The notes under the pieces were generated by a model that saw only the letters and a list, made by a program, of their open reading frames with translations, did no database searches and was not told where the DNA came from. Shown here piece by piece: positions 16,573-27,215 of a stretch of DNA of 64,000 nt (positions within the stretch are counted from its first letter, which is position 1; every line of letters begins with the position of its first letter). Location: assembly GCA_934539585.1 (NCBI GenBank), contig CAKTCT010000001.1, positions 1 to 64,000 on the forward strand, in the 5' to 3' direction. The position numbers were made by a program, and so were the translations under genes. The DNA comes from an uncultured Oscillospiraceae bacterium. Its GTDB lineage: Bacteria > Bacillota > Clostridia > Oscillospirales > Ruminococcaceae.

Positions 16573-16731
16573 GTAGGATTTCGCCCCCCAGCCTTTTTCA
16601 AAAGGCTGGATTGAAAACTTTCTTCGCAAACGCTGCGAAAATTACTCACGGGCTACCAAAATTCGTCGCCGCCCAGCCTGTCGCGCGGCCACCGAAGCCT
16701 GGCGCGAGGTGTGCAGCTGCGGCGACTTGGG
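16573..16731. repeat. Dispersed repeat, copy A (abuts the mntP stop)
   Basis: Shares, in the same order, blocks with 49726-49912: ATTTCGCCC, a CCAGCCTTTT/AAAAGGCTGG hairpin (16592-16614), GAAAACTTTCTT, CGCTGCG, then AATTCGTCGCCGC and GTCGCGCGGCCA.CGAAGCCT..CGCGAGG. The right end runs directly into the mntP stop codon at 16732, as the other copy runs into the ypeB stop. It lacks the extra internal hairpins of the 49-kb locus. Read from mntP it would form the structured 3' end of the message. Confidence 0.8.
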
Positions 16732-17295
16732 TTAGAAATTCAGCACGCCCAGGTGCTCCAGGAGGATTTTCAGTCCGATGACGATGAGGATAATGCCACC
16801 TGCCAGCTCGGATTTGGCGCGGTAGCGGCTGCCGAAGACGTTGCCTACCTTGACGCCGAGGATGGACAGGACCAGGGTGGTGACGCCGATGAAGGAAATG
16901 GCCGGGACGATCTCTACCTGAAGGAAGGCGAAGGAAACGCCGACCGCCAGGGCGTCGATGCTGGTGGCCAGGGCCAGGACCACCATCTCCTTAAAGCCCA
17001 CGCTGTCATTGCAGTGCTCCTCCTCGCCGAAGGATTCCCGGATCATGTTGGCGCCGATGAGAACCAGCAGCGCAAAGGCCGCCCAAGGGGCGAAAACCGT
17101 GATGAACCGCTCGAACTGCTGGCCCAGCAGGTAGCCGATCAGGGGCATCAGTGCCTGGAAGCCGCCGAAGTAAAGGCCCACGACCAGGGCTTTTTTCCAG
17201 TTCATTCTGCTCATGGAAAGGCCCTTACAGATGGCGACGGCAAAGGCGTCCATGGACAGTCCTACCGCCAGGATGAAGAGTTCCGTCAAAGACAT
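16732..17295 (-). CDS. mntP: Manganese efflux pump MntP
   Basis: A 187-residue membrane exporter of Mn2+ with six TM segments. The two inverted halves carry the typical acidic motifs: LSMDAFAVAICKGL near the N-terminus and TSIDALAVGVSFAFL near 120-134. The start is ATG 17295 (MSLTEL), with an AAAGGAG site 8 nt upstream. A longer open frame to 17391 exists only because the upstream riboswitch lacks stops; it is rejected. A yybP-ykoY Mn2+ riboswitch and a consensus promoter precede the gene, so expression should rise with intracellular manganese. Confidence 0.95.
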   Translation of the reverse strand: MSLTELFILAVGLSMDAFAVAICKGLSMSRMNWKKALVVGLYFGGFQALMPLIGYLLGQQFERFITVFAPWAAFALLVLIGANMIRESFGEEEHCNDSVGFKEMVVLALATSIDALAVGVSFAFLQVEIVPAISFIGVTTLVLSILGVKVGNVFGSRYRAKSELAGGIILIVIGLKILLEHLGVLNF

Positions 17296-17321
17296 GGTGT
17301 CCACTCCTTTTTTTGAAAGTA

Positions 17322-17441
17322 ACAAAAAACGAGACTTATCCTGCACGTCCTGCAAGATAAGTCTCGTTATTTCAAGCAAAGCCAGATTCAAATCAGCATG
17401 TTGACTTTACTGCGCCGGAAAGCGCCAACTACTCCCTTATC
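17322..17441 (-). ncRNA. yybP-ykoY manganese riboswitch with terminator switch
   Basis: Minus-strand leader of mntP with the aptamer signature GGGAGTAG...GTCAACA...CTGGCTTTGC.TGAAAT-ACGAGAC. P1 would pair GATAAG (5' side, 17436-17441) with CTTATC (17356-17361). The same CTTATC strand is also the 5' arm of a perfect 12-bp terminator stem (17356-17367 with 17329-17340) followed by a U run (17323-17328). Mn2+-stabilised P1 should therefore block the terminator and switch mntP on, the known logic of this class. Aptamer core 17356-17441; expression platform 17322-17367. Confidence 0.92.
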
Positions 17442-17450
17442 AGTCCTTTT

Positions 17451-17479
17451 ATTATAAGGCATGGAAGGGCGTTTGTCAA
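17451..17479 (-). promoter_or_regulatory. Consensus sigma-A promoter of the mntP riboswitch leader
   Basis: TTGACA (17474-17479), 17-bp spacer, TATAAT (17451-17456) on the minus strand; both hexamers are perfect. Transcription would start about 5 bp before the aptamer P1 strand. Confidence 0.92.
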
Positions 17480-17507
17480 CGGTTTTTTGGAAAAAAGTCC
17501 GGCAAAA

Positions 17508-18863
17508 TCAGATGACCTGGCGGTTTTTCCATTTTCCGCTGAAAAAGCGCCAGAGGAAGCAGATGTCCCGGAAAATCCAGTCGCAGAACATGGCCAGCCA
17601 CACGCCCAGAAGCCCCATGTTCAGCCACCGGCCGAAAACGTAGCTGAAGCCGATGCGGCAGACCCACATGGAAACAATGGACACCGTCATGGTGAATTTC
17701 ACGTCGTTGGAGGCCCGGAGGGCGTTGGGAAGGGTGAAGGAGCTGGGCCAGAAGATCACGGCGCAGACCACATAGATGCGGAGAATCTCCACGGCCAGGC
17801 TCATGGTCTGGTCGGAAAGGTGGAAGGCTCCCACGGCGGCGGGGGTCAGGAAGAACATGACGGAGCAGATCGCGCCCATGCAGATATGGGCCACGGCCAT
17901 GAGCTTTAAAGTATAGCGCTTGGCCTGGGCGTAGTCCTGTGCGCCGATGCAGCGGCCTACCACGGTGATCATGGCCAGGCCGATGGCGGAGCCGGGAAGG
18001 ACCTCGATGGAGGCAATGTTATTGCCCACGGCATTGGCGGCGATGGCGGTGGTTCCGAAGGAGGCCACCAGGCTGGCCACCAGGATTTTTCCCACCTGGA
18101 ACATGCCGTTTTCCATACCATTGGGGATGCCGATTTTCAGGATGCTTCTGATCATCCGGAAGTTCAGCTCCGGGCGGAAAAGATGGGTGACATGGATCAG
18201 GTTCTGCCGGTGTTGGAGGAGAATCACCATAATCACGGCGGAAGTCGCCCGGGAAATCAGGGAGGCGGTAGCGGCTCCGGCGACGCCCATGTTCAGGCCG
18301 TAGATGGTGATGGCGTTGCCGCAGATGTTGATGAGGTTCATCAGCAGGGAAGTGAGCATGGAAACCTTCGAGTTGCCCATGGCCCGGAACAAAGCAGCTC
18401 CGGCGTTATAGGCCGCCAGGAAGGGGTAGGACAGGGCGGAGAGGATGAGGTAGGTCCGGCAGTTCTGGTAGACATCGGCGTCTACATTGCCGAAGATTTT
18501 CAGCAAGGGCCGCTGAAAGACCAGCGCCAGAGCCATGGTGACGGCGGCCAGGAAGGTGATGGAGTACAGCAGCTGCTTGGCGGCGGAGCAGGCGCTTTTT
18601 ACGTCCTGGCGGCCGATGTACTGGGAAGCGACTACCGCGCCGCCGGTGGCCAGGGCGGAGAAGATATTGATAAACAGCAGGTTCAGCGAGTCCACCAAGG
18701 ACACGCCGGAAACGGCGGCTTCGCCTACCGACGAGACCATGACCGAGTCCGCCATGCCGATGGTCACGGCCAGAAGCTGTTCGATCACCAGGGGGATGAT
18801 CAGGCGGATGAGATCGTTGCGGGAAAATAAAGGGACTTTTGTCTGTTCCATGTGCGTCTCCAA
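17508..18863 (-). CDS. MATE family efflux transporter
   Basis: A 451-residue cation-coupled multidrug/toxin exporter of the DinF/NorM-like MATE superfamily, with 12 predicted TM segments in two homologous halves. Typical segments are the N-terminal LIRLIIPLVIEQLLAVTIGMADSVMV region, GGAVVASQYIGRQD at about 74-87, and FRAMGNSKVSM near 158-168. The C-terminal end is basic and cytoplasmic. Start ATG 18863; a second ATG 4 codons later (METHMEQ) is possible. Substrate not predictable. Its own promoter lies at 18907-18935. Confidence 0.93.
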   Translation of the reverse strand: METHMEQTKVPLFSRNDLIRLIIPLVIEQLLAVTIGMADSVMVSSVGEAAVSGVSLVDSLNLLFINIFSALATGGAVVASQYIGRQDVKSACSAAKQLLYSITFLAAVTMALALVFQRPLLKIFGNVDADVYQNCRTYLILSALSYPFLAAYNAGAALFRAMGNSKVSMLTSLLMNLINICGNAITIYGLNMGVAGAATASLISRATSAVIMVILLQHRQNLIHVTHLFRPELNFRMIRSILKIGIPNGMENGMFQVGKILVASLVASFGTTAIAANAVGNNIASIEVLPGSAIGLAMITVVGRCIGAQDYAQAKRYTLKLMAVAHICMGAICSVMFFLTPAAVGAFHLSDQTMSLAVEILRIYVVCAVIFWPSSFTLPNALRASNDVKFTMTVSIVSMWVCRIGFSYVFGRWLNMGLLGVWLAMFCDWIFRDICFLWRFFSGKWKNRQVI

Positions 18864-18906
18864 TCAAAACCGAAATCCTTACACGGATTTTACAGCAATT
18901 ACATTT

Positions 18907-18935
18907 ATTGTACACCATCTTCCGGGACATTGCAA
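18907..18935 (-). promoter_or_regulatory. Sigma-A promoter of the MATE gene
   Basis: TTGCAA (18930-18935), 17-bp spacer, TACAAT (18907-18912) on the minus strand, about 45 bp upstream of the start codon. Confidence 0.75.
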
Positions 18936-18972
18936 CCCAAAAAGCCGGCTGGGAGGGAATTTGTTTCCAGGA

Positions 18973-19193
18973 GAATATGCGTATATTCCTGTATATTTTG
19001 AAAATGGCAAAATTGAAATCCCGTAAAAAATCCGGAAATTGGCAGAAAGCAGGAGACTTGCAAAAGGAATATGCACTGAATATGCGATCAATCTCGAATA
19101 AACGGAAGATTTTTTCCGGGAAAGTGGAAAGGAATTGTATAAGTATACGAATATCGAAAAACCTCTTGCATTTTGCGAATATAGGTGTATAAT
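18973..19193. promoter_or_regulatory. AT-rich operator-like repeats upstream of argG (ArgR candidates)
   Basis: Four related palindromic or semi-palindromic elements: GAATATGCGTATATTC (18973-18988, 14 of 16 symmetric), GAATATGCACTGAATATGC (19067-19085), GTATAAGTATAC (19137-19148, flanked by ATT/AAT) and GAATATAGGTGTATAAT (19177-19193), the last overlapping the argG -10. ArgR/AhrC ARG boxes are imperfect palindromes of this AT-rich kind and control arg operons, so ArgR binding is a reasonable inference; argR itself is not in the window. Confidence 0.5.
19166..19193 (+). promoter_or_regulatory. Promoter of the arginine operon
   Basis: TTGCAT (19166-19171), 16-bp spacer, TATAAT (19188-19193); leader about 50 nt to argG. 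The -10 lies inside one of the operator-like repeats, consistent with repression by arginine. Confidence 0.75.
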
Positions 19194-19250
19194 AAAACCA
19201 TACCAAACAACAAACCGGCGCTGCGGCGCCTGACGGAAAGGACGAGAATC

Positions 19251-20471
<1,221 letters not shown>

Positions 20472-20555
20472 TCCGAAGAAATCCCGCACGCGGGGCAGGT
20501 CTTGAGCCTGTCCCGCTCGTGTGCTATTTGAAAGACAGAGAAAGGTTGCAGTACC

Positions 20556-21935
20556 ATGGCGAAAATGTGGGCGGGACGCTTCAAAAAAGAGGCGGACAGC
20601 AAGGTCAACGACTTCAATTCCTCCATCTCCTTTGACGCGCGGATGTACAAGCAGGACATCATGGGCAGCATCGCCCACGCGGCCATGCTGGGCAAGACCG
20701 GCGTGATCGGCCAGATGGAAGCGGACAAAATTATGGCGGGGCTTTCGGATATTCTGGGGGACCTGGAAAGCGGGGCCCTCTCCTTTGACCCCGACGCCGA
20801 GGACATCCACATGTTTGTGGAGGCGGAGCTGACCAAGCGGCTGGGGGATACCGGCAAGCGGCTCCACACCGCCCGGAGCCGCAACGATCAGGTGGCCCTG
20901 GACATCCGGCTTTACCTCCGGGATGCCATTGAGGGCATCTCCGCCAATGTCAGGGAACTGGCCGAGACTCTCTGCGCCATGGCTTCGGAGCATCTGGATA
21001 CCATCATGCCGGGGTACACCCACCTGCAGCGGGCCCAGCCCATCACCTTCGCCCACCACCTGATGGCCTACGCCAGCATGCTGCTCCGGGACCTGGGGCG
21101 GCTGGCGGACACCGCCAAGCGGATGAACCGGAACCCTCTGGGCAGCGGAGCCCTGGCCGGGACCACCTATCCCATCGACCGGGAGCTGACCTCCCGGCTC
21201 CTGGGCTTTGACGGGCCGGTGATGAACAGCCTGGACGGGGTCTCCGACCGGGACTTCTGCATCGAGCTGGCGGCGGCTATTTCCACCATTATGATGCACC
21301 TTTCTCGATTTTCCGAGGAGATCATCCTGTGGTGCTCCTGGGAATTCAAATTTATCGAGCTGGACGACGCCTTTGCCACCGGCTCCTCCATTATGCCCCA
21401 GAAGAAGAACCCCGACGTGGCCGAGCTGGTCCGGGGCAAGACCGGGCGGGTCTACGGCGATCTGGTGACGCTGCTTTCCATGATGAAGTCCCTGCCCCTG
21501 GCCTATAATAAGGATATGCAGGAGGACAAGGAGGCCATTTTTGACGCCATCGACACGGTGAATCTCTGCCTGACCACCTTTACCCCCATGCTGAAAACCG
21601 CCCGGGTCCTCAAGGACAACATGCGGGCTGCGGCGGCCAAGGGGTTCATCAACGCCACGGACTGCGCCGACTATCTGGTGAAGAAGGGGATGCCCTTCCG
21701 GGATGCGTACAAGATCACCGGCACCCTGGTGGGCCTTTGCGTGGACAGCGGGAAGACCCTGGAGACCCTGTCCCTGGCCCAGTACAAGGAGCTTTCGCCC
21801 CTTTTCGAGAAGGACGTTTACGACGCCATCCGGCTGGAGACCTGCGCCATGACCCGGAACTCCATCGGCGGCCCCGCCCGGGAAAGCGTGGAAAAGCAGA
21901 TCGCCTGGGCGAAAGAACAGCTGGCGGCGTATTAA
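20556..21935 (+). CDS. argH: Argininosuccinate lyase
   Basis: Splits argininosuccinate to arginine and fumarate. The 459-residue member of the fumarase/aspartase superfamily carries the signature GSSIMPQKKNPDV (about 276-288) with the catalytic serine loop, the N-terminal MWAGRFKKEADSKV segment and the HTARSRNDQVALD motif (about 105-117). Length is normal. It ends 12 bp before argC. Confidence 0.97.
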   Translation: MAKMWAGRFKKEADSKVNDFNSSISFDARMYKQDIMGSIAHAAMLGKTGVIGQMEADKIMAGLSDILGDLESGALSFDPDAEDIHMFVEAELTKRLGDTGKRLHTARSRNDQVALDIRLYLRDAIEGISANVRELAETLCAMASEHLDTIMPGYTHLQRAQPITFAHHLMAYASMLLRDLGRLADTAKRMNRNPLGSGALAGTTYPIDRELTSRLLGFDGPVMNSLDGVSDRDFCIELAAAISTIMMHLSRFSEEIILWCSWEFKFIELDDAFATGSSIMPQKKNPDVAELVRGKTGRVYGDLVTLLSMMKSLPLAYNKDMQEDKEAIFDAIDTVNLCLTTFTPMLKTARVLKDNMRAAAAKGFINATDCADYLVKKGMPFRDAYKITGTLVGLCVDSGKTLETLSLAQYKELSPLFEKDVYDAIRLETCAMTRNSIGGPARESVEKQIAWAKEQLAAY

Positions 21936-21947
21936 GGAGGAGCGGAC

Positions 21948-22895
21948 GTGAAAACGAAAATTTTCATCGACGGAAGCGAAGGGACCACCGGCCTGCGGAT
22001 CAACGAGCGGTTTCAGGGCCGGAACGACCTGGAGCTTCTGACCATCGACCCCGCTCTCCGGAAGGACCCGGCGGAGCGGAAAAAGCTCATCAACGCCTCG
22101 GACGTCACCATCCTCTGCCTCCCCGACGGGGCGGCGAAAGAGGCGGTGTCCCTGGTGGAAAACGACCGGGTCCGGATCATCGACACCTCCACCGCCCACC
22201 GGACGGCCCCTGGCTGGGCCTACGGGTTCCCGGAGCTTTCCCCGGCCTTCCGGAAGGCCATCCGGGAGGGGAAGCGCATTGCCAATCCCGGCTGTCACGC
22301 TTCGGGGTTCATCGCCCTGGCGTATCCCCTGGTGCAGAAGGGAATCCTTCCGGCAGACGCAGTGGTCAGCAGCTTTTCCCTGACGGGTTACAGCGGCGGC
22401 GGGAAAAAGATGATCGCCCAGTATGAAAGCGGGGACCGGCCCGGCGAGCTGGACGCTCCCCGGGAATACGGTCTGAGCCAGCAGCACAAGCATTTAAAGG
22501 AAATGATCGCCGTGACAGGGCTTGCCAATCCGCCGCTGTTCACTCCCATTGTGGCGGATTATTACAGCGGCATGATCGTCAGTATTCCCCTCAGCGCCGG
22601 GATGCTTTCCAAAAAGTGCTCCCCGGAGGGGCTGCGGGACTTTTTCGCGGAGTATTACGCCGGGGAGAAATTTCTGAAGGTGGCCCCCTTCGGCAGCGAG
22701 GGGGAGAGCGGCGGATTTTTGAGCGCCAACGCCGCTTCCGGCTGGGATGGCATGGAGATTTTCGTCACCGGCTGCGAGGAACGGATGCTTTTGTCGGCCC
22801 GGTTCGACAACCTGGGCAAAGGCGCTTCCGGCGCGGCGATCCAGTGTCTGAACATTCTGCTGGGCTGCGAGGAAGACAAGGGGCTCTGCCTGTAA
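21948..22895 (+). CDS. argC: N-acetyl-gamma-glutamyl-phosphate reductase, type 2
   Basis: NADPH-dependent reduction of N-acetylglutamyl phosphate. The 315-residue protein is of the short, type 2 class. Start is GTG 21948 behind AAGGAGGAG. The dinucleotide-binding loop GSEGTTGLR is at about 9-17, the catalytic cysteine is in NPGCHASGF (about 112-120), and SLTGYSGGGKKMI follows near 144-156. Confidence 0.95.
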   Translation: MKTKIFIDGSEGTTGLRINERFQGRNDLELLTIDPALRKDPAERKKLINASDVTILCLPDGAAKEAVSLVENDRVRIIDTSTAHRTAPGWAYGFPELSPAFRKAIREGKRIANPGCHASGFIALAYPLVQKGILPADAVVSSFSLTGYSGGGKKMIAQYESGDRPGELDAPREYGLSQQHKHLKEMIAVTGLANPPLFTPIVADYYSGMIVSIPLSAGMLSKKCSPEGLRDFFAEYYAGEKFLKVAPFGSEGESGGFLSANAASGWDGMEIFVTGCEERMLLSARFDNLGKGASGAAIQCLNILLGCEEDKGLCL

Positions 22896-22920
22896 TTCGG
22901 ACGAGTAAAGGAGAAGGAAC

Positions 22921-24159
22921 ATGAATCTGGTATCTTTTGACGGATTTCCCTTTGTGGAAGGCGGCGTTACCGCTGCAAAGGGCTTTTCCGCAGCCGGGAT
23001 CCATTGCGGGATCCGGGCCAATAAATCGAAAAAGGACCTGGGGCTGATCCTGGCAGACCGGCCCTGCGCCGCCGCCGCAGTCTACACCCAGAATAAGGTC
23101 AAGGGCGCGCCGCTGCTGGTGACCAAGGCCCATCTGGAGAACGGGACCGCCCAGGCGGTCATCGTCAACTCCGGCATTGCCAACACCTGCAACGCCGATG
23201 GCCTGGAAAAGGCCGAGGGCATGTGTCTGATCGCTTCGGCGGCTCTGGACCTGCCTGCCTCCGACGTGGTGGTGGCCTCCACCGGAGTCATCGGCCAACC
23301 GCTGCCCCTGGAGCCCATTCAGGGCGGCATCGAGGAACTGAAAGCGGGGCTTTCTCCGGAAAATCACGCCGATTTCGCCGACGCCATCATGACCACCGAC
23401 ACCGTCCGCAAGGAGGTGGCCGTGGAATTTTCCCTGGGAGGCAAGACCTGCCGCATCGGCGGGTGCAGCAAGGGCTCCGGCATGATCATGCCCAACATGG
23501 CCACCATGCTCTGTTTCCTCACCACCGACACGGCCATTGAGCCGGAGCTTCTGCAGGTGGCGCTGAAGCAGGTGGTGGACGAGACCTTCAACATGGTCAG
23601 CGTGGACGGCGACACCTCCACCAACGACATGGTCTCCGTGCTGGCCTCCGGTCAGGCGGGGAACGCGCAGATCGACAGCCAGAACGGGGACTTTGAGACC
23701 TTTGTCAACGCCCTGTATGTGGTGCTGATGAACCTTTCCCGGAAGATCGCCGGGGACGGCGAGGGGGCGACCAAGCTCCTGGAATGTGTCGTCACCGGGG
23801 CGGAAACCAAGGAACAGGCCAGGATCGTGGCCAAATCCGTCATCAATTCCTCCTTGCTCAAGGCCGCTATGTTCGGGGCCGACGCCAACTGGGGCCGGGT
23901 GCTCTGCGCCATCGGCTACGCCCAGACCGACGTGGACGTGAACCGGGTTGACGTGGCCTTCGCCTCCCGGAATGGGGCGGTGGCTGTCTGCAAGGACGGC
24001 GCGGGGGTGGATTTCTCCGAGGAGACCGCCAAGGAGGTCCTGACCACCGACGAGGTGAAAATCCTCATCAACCTGAACGCCGGAGAGGAAAGCGCCACGG
24101 CCTGGGGCTGCGACCTGACCTACGATTACGTTCACATCAACGGCGATTACCGCTCCTGA
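22921..24159 (+). CDS. argJ: Bifunctional ornithine acetyltransferase / N-acetylglutamate synthase
   Basis: Transfers acetyl from N-acetylornithine to glutamate, giving a cyclic arginine pathway, and may also use acetyl-CoA. The 412-residue precursor has the self-cleavage motif KGSGMIMPNMATMLCF; the threonine after NMA becomes the N-terminal nucleophile of the beta chain. GCSKGSG before it and the SVDGDTSTNDM segment are conserved. It lies between argC and argB as in many Firmicutes. Confidence 0.96.
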   Translation: MNLVSFDGFPFVEGGVTAAKGFSAAGIHCGIRANKSKKDLGLILADRPCAAAAVYTQNKVKGAPLLVTKAHLENGTAQAVIVNSGIANTCNADGLEKAEGMCLIASAALDLPASDVVVASTGVIGQPLPLEPIQGGIEELKAGLSPENHADFADAIMTTDTVRKEVAVEFSLGGKTCRIGGCSKGSGMIMPNMATMLCFLTTDTAIEPELLQVALKQVVDETFNMVSVDGDTSTNDMVSVLASGQAGNAQIDSQNGDFETFVNALYVVLMNLSRKIAGDGEGATKLLECVVTGAETKEQARIVAKSVINSSLLKAAMFGADANWGRVLCAIGYAQTDVDVNRVDVAFASRNGAVAVCKDGAGVDFSEETAKEVLTTDEVKILINLNAGEESATAWGCDLTYDYVHINGDYRS

Positions 24160-24177
24160 CGGAAGGGTGGAGACAGC

Positions 24178-25038
24178 ATGGAAAACATCTCCAACGTAGT
24201 AAAGGCGCAGGTCCTGAACGACGCGCTGCCTTATATCCAGAAATACCACGACAAAATCGTCGTTATCAAATACGGCGGCAACGCCATGACCAGCGAGGAA
24301 CTGAAAAACGCCGTAATGAGCGACATCGTCCTGCTTTCTCTGGTCGGGATCAAGGCGGTGCTGGTCCATGGCGGCGGCCCGGAGATCAACGAGGCGCTGA
24401 AACGGATGAACATCGAAAGCCGCTTCATCGGCGGCCTGCGGTACACCGACGCGGAGACCGCTGAGGTGGTCCGGATGGTCCTGGCGGGGAAGATCAACAA
24501 GTCTCTGGTCTCCCTGCTGGAGCAGCACGGGGGTCGGGCCATGGGGCTCTGCGGGTCTGACGGCGGGATGCTCCAGGTGAAAAAGCTGACGGGGGAAACC
24601 GACCTGGGCTTTGTCGGGGAGATCACCGACGTTAAGGTCCAGCCCATTCTGGACGCGCTGGACCGGGGGTACATTCCCGTCATTGCCACGGTATCCACCG
24701 ATGCTTCCGGTCAGGTCTACAACATCAACGCCGACACGGCGGCCTCCCAGATTGCGGCGGCCTTGCAGGCGGAGAACCTGATCCTCATGACCGATATCCG
24801 GGGCCTTCTCCGGGACAAGAACGATGAGTCCACCCTGATTCCCGAGGTCCAGGTCAGCGAGGTGCCCTATCTGGTGAAGCAAGGCATTATCTCCGGGGGA
24901 ATGATCCCCAAAATCGAGTGCTGCGTGGAGGCGGTCCGCCGGGGCGTGGCCAAGACCTGTATCATCGACGGACGGATCCGCCATTCCATCCTCATTGAGA
25001 TGCTTTCCAACGAAGGCATCGGCACCCTGTTCAAATAA
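24178..25038 (+). CDS. argB: Acetylglutamate kinase
   Basis: Phosphorylates N-acetylglutamate. The 286-residue amino-acid kinase has VIKYGGNAM (about 28-36), the glycine loop VHGGGPEINEAL (about 63-74), RFIGGLRYTD, and the nucleotide segment near NINADTAASQIAAAL. The N-terminal helix preceding the core (VVKAQVLNDALPYIQKYHDK) is present, as in hexameric, arginine-inhibited enzymes, so feedback inhibition is plausible. RBS GGGTGGAG. Confidence 0.96.
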   Translation: MENISNVVKAQVLNDALPYIQKYHDKIVVIKYGGNAMTSEELKNAVMSDIVLLSLVGIKAVLVHGGGPEINEALKRMNIESRFIGGLRYTDAETAEVVRMVLAGKINKSLVSLLEQHGGRAMGLCGSDGGMLQVKKLTGETDLGFVGEITDVKVQPILDALDRGYIPVIATVSTDASGQVYNINADTAASQIAAALQAENLILMTDIRGLLRDKNDESTLIPEVQVSEVPYLVKQGIISGGMIPKIECCVEAVRRGVAKTCIIDGRIRHSILIEMLSNEGIGTLFK

Positions 25039-25051
25039 GGAGGAAGCAGTC

Positions 25052-26224
25052 GTGAATTTCAACCAGATCAAGGAGCGGGACCAGGAATACATCCTGCCCA
25101 CCTATAAACGCTTCGACGCCTGTATGGAAAAGGGAAGCGGGGCGGTCTGCACCGGTTCCGACGGGAAGCGGTACATCGATTTCACCAGCGGCATCGGGGT
25201 CAATTCCCTGGGGTTTGCCGATCCGGACTGGGTCAAGGCCGTTTCCGAGCAGGCGGGGAAGCTGGCTCACATCTCCAACCTGTATTACACCCTCCCCGAC
25301 GAGGAGCTGGCGGAGCGGCTCTGCAAGCGTACCGGGTACAGCCGGGTGTTTTTCGGCAACTCCGGCGCGGAGGCCAACGAGGGAGCCATCAAGGTGGCCC
25401 GGAAGTACAGCTTTGACAAATACGACCCGGGGCGGAGCACCATTGTGACCTTGGTGAACTCCTTTCACGGGCGCACCGTTACCACCCTGTCCGCCACGGG
25501 GCAGGAGGTGTTCCACCAGTATTTCGGGCCCTTTACCGAGGGGTTCCGCTACGCGGCGGCCAACGATCTGGTTTCGTTGGCGGAAAATCTGGACGACAGC
25601 GTCTGCGCCGTGATGCTGGAGTACATCCAGGGCGAGGGCGGCGTGGTCCCCCTGGAGGAGGCGTTCGTTCACGGGCTTTTTGAGCTTTGCAGAGAGCGGG
25701 ACATCCTGGTCATTGCCGACGAGGTCCAGACCGGCGTGGGCCGGACAGGGAAATTCCTGGCCGGGGAGCACTTCGGCGTGCAGGCGGATATCACCACCCT
25801 GGCCAAAGGTCTGGGCGGCGGACTGCCCATCGGCGCGGTGCTGGTCAGCGAGAAGCTCAAGGACGTCATGGGGCCGTCCAGCCACGGGTCCACCTTCGGG
25901 GGGAACCCGGTGGTCTGCGCTGGGGCCAATCAGGTGATGAAAAAGGTGGCCGACGACAAGTTCCTCCGGGAAGTGGCGGCCAAAGGGGATAAGCTCCGGT
26001 CCTGCCTCCTCTGCTGCGGAAAGGTGGCCGGGGTCACGGGAATGGGTATGATGCTGGGCATCGAGCTCAGGTCCGGGACCAGCGCCGAGGTGGCCAAAGC
26101 CTGTCTGGAAAAGGGGCTGCTGGTGCTGACGGCCAAGGAAAAGGTCCGGCTGCTGCCGCCTTTGACCATCACCGACAAAGAACTGACAGAGGGCCTGCGC
26201 ATCCTGTGGGACGTCCTCTCCTGA
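25052..26224 (+). CDS. argD: Acetylornithine aminotransferase
   Basis: PLP-dependent class III aminotransferase converting N-acetylglutamate semialdehyde to N-acetylornithine. The 390-residue protein starts at GTG 25052 (VNFNQIKERD), right after AAGGAGGA; an upstream in-frame ATG inside argB is rejected. The PLP lysine lies in TTLAKGLGGGLPIGA (about 248-262), with IADEVQTGVGRTG upstream carrying the PLP-binding Asp. FFGNSGAEANEGAIK (about 103-117) is also conserved. Confidence 0.96.
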   Translation: MNFNQIKERDQEYILPTYKRFDACMEKGSGAVCTGSDGKRYIDFTSGIGVNSLGFADPDWVKAVSEQAGKLAHISNLYYTLPDEELAERLCKRTGYSRVFFGNSGAEANEGAIKVARKYSFDKYDPGRSTIVTLVNSFHGRTVTTLSATGQEVFHQYFGPFTEGFRYAAANDLVSLAENLDDSVCAVMLEYIQGEGGVVPLEEAFVHGLFELCRERDILVIADEVQTGVGRTGKFLAGEHFGVQADITTLAKGLGGGLPIGAVLVSEKLKDVMGPSSHGSTFGGNPVVCAGANQVMKKVADDKFLREVAAKGDKLRSCLLCCGKVAGVTGMGMMLGIELRSGTSAEVAKACLEKGLLVLTAKEKVRLLPPLTITDKELTEGLRILWDVLS

Positions 26225-26242
26225 CAAGAAAGGTTGAGAAAG

Positions 26243-27157
<915 letters not shown>

Positions 27158-27167
27158 CCCCGATTGC

Positions 27168-27212
27168 AAAAAACCGCGCGAAACAAAAGGCTGTTCCACG
27201 CGGTTTTTCGTC
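27168..27212 (+). terminator. Terminator of the arginine operon
   Basis: A 10-bp stem (27169-27178 AAAAACCGCG with 27199-27208) and a T-rich tail. It lies between convergent argF and the yfbR-like gene and may act in both directions, as the A run on the left gives a U run on the other strand. Confidence 0.85.
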
Positions 27213-27215
27213 TTT

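Noticed and set aside
17296..17391. Extension of mntP by 32 residues at the N-terminus
   Set aside because: The added codons read through the riboswitch terminator; the ATG at 17295 has an ideal RBS and fits the family start.
22765..25101. A 778-codon minus-strand frame across argJ and argB
   Set aside because: Antisense shadow of conserved genes, no recognisable domain, no RBS.
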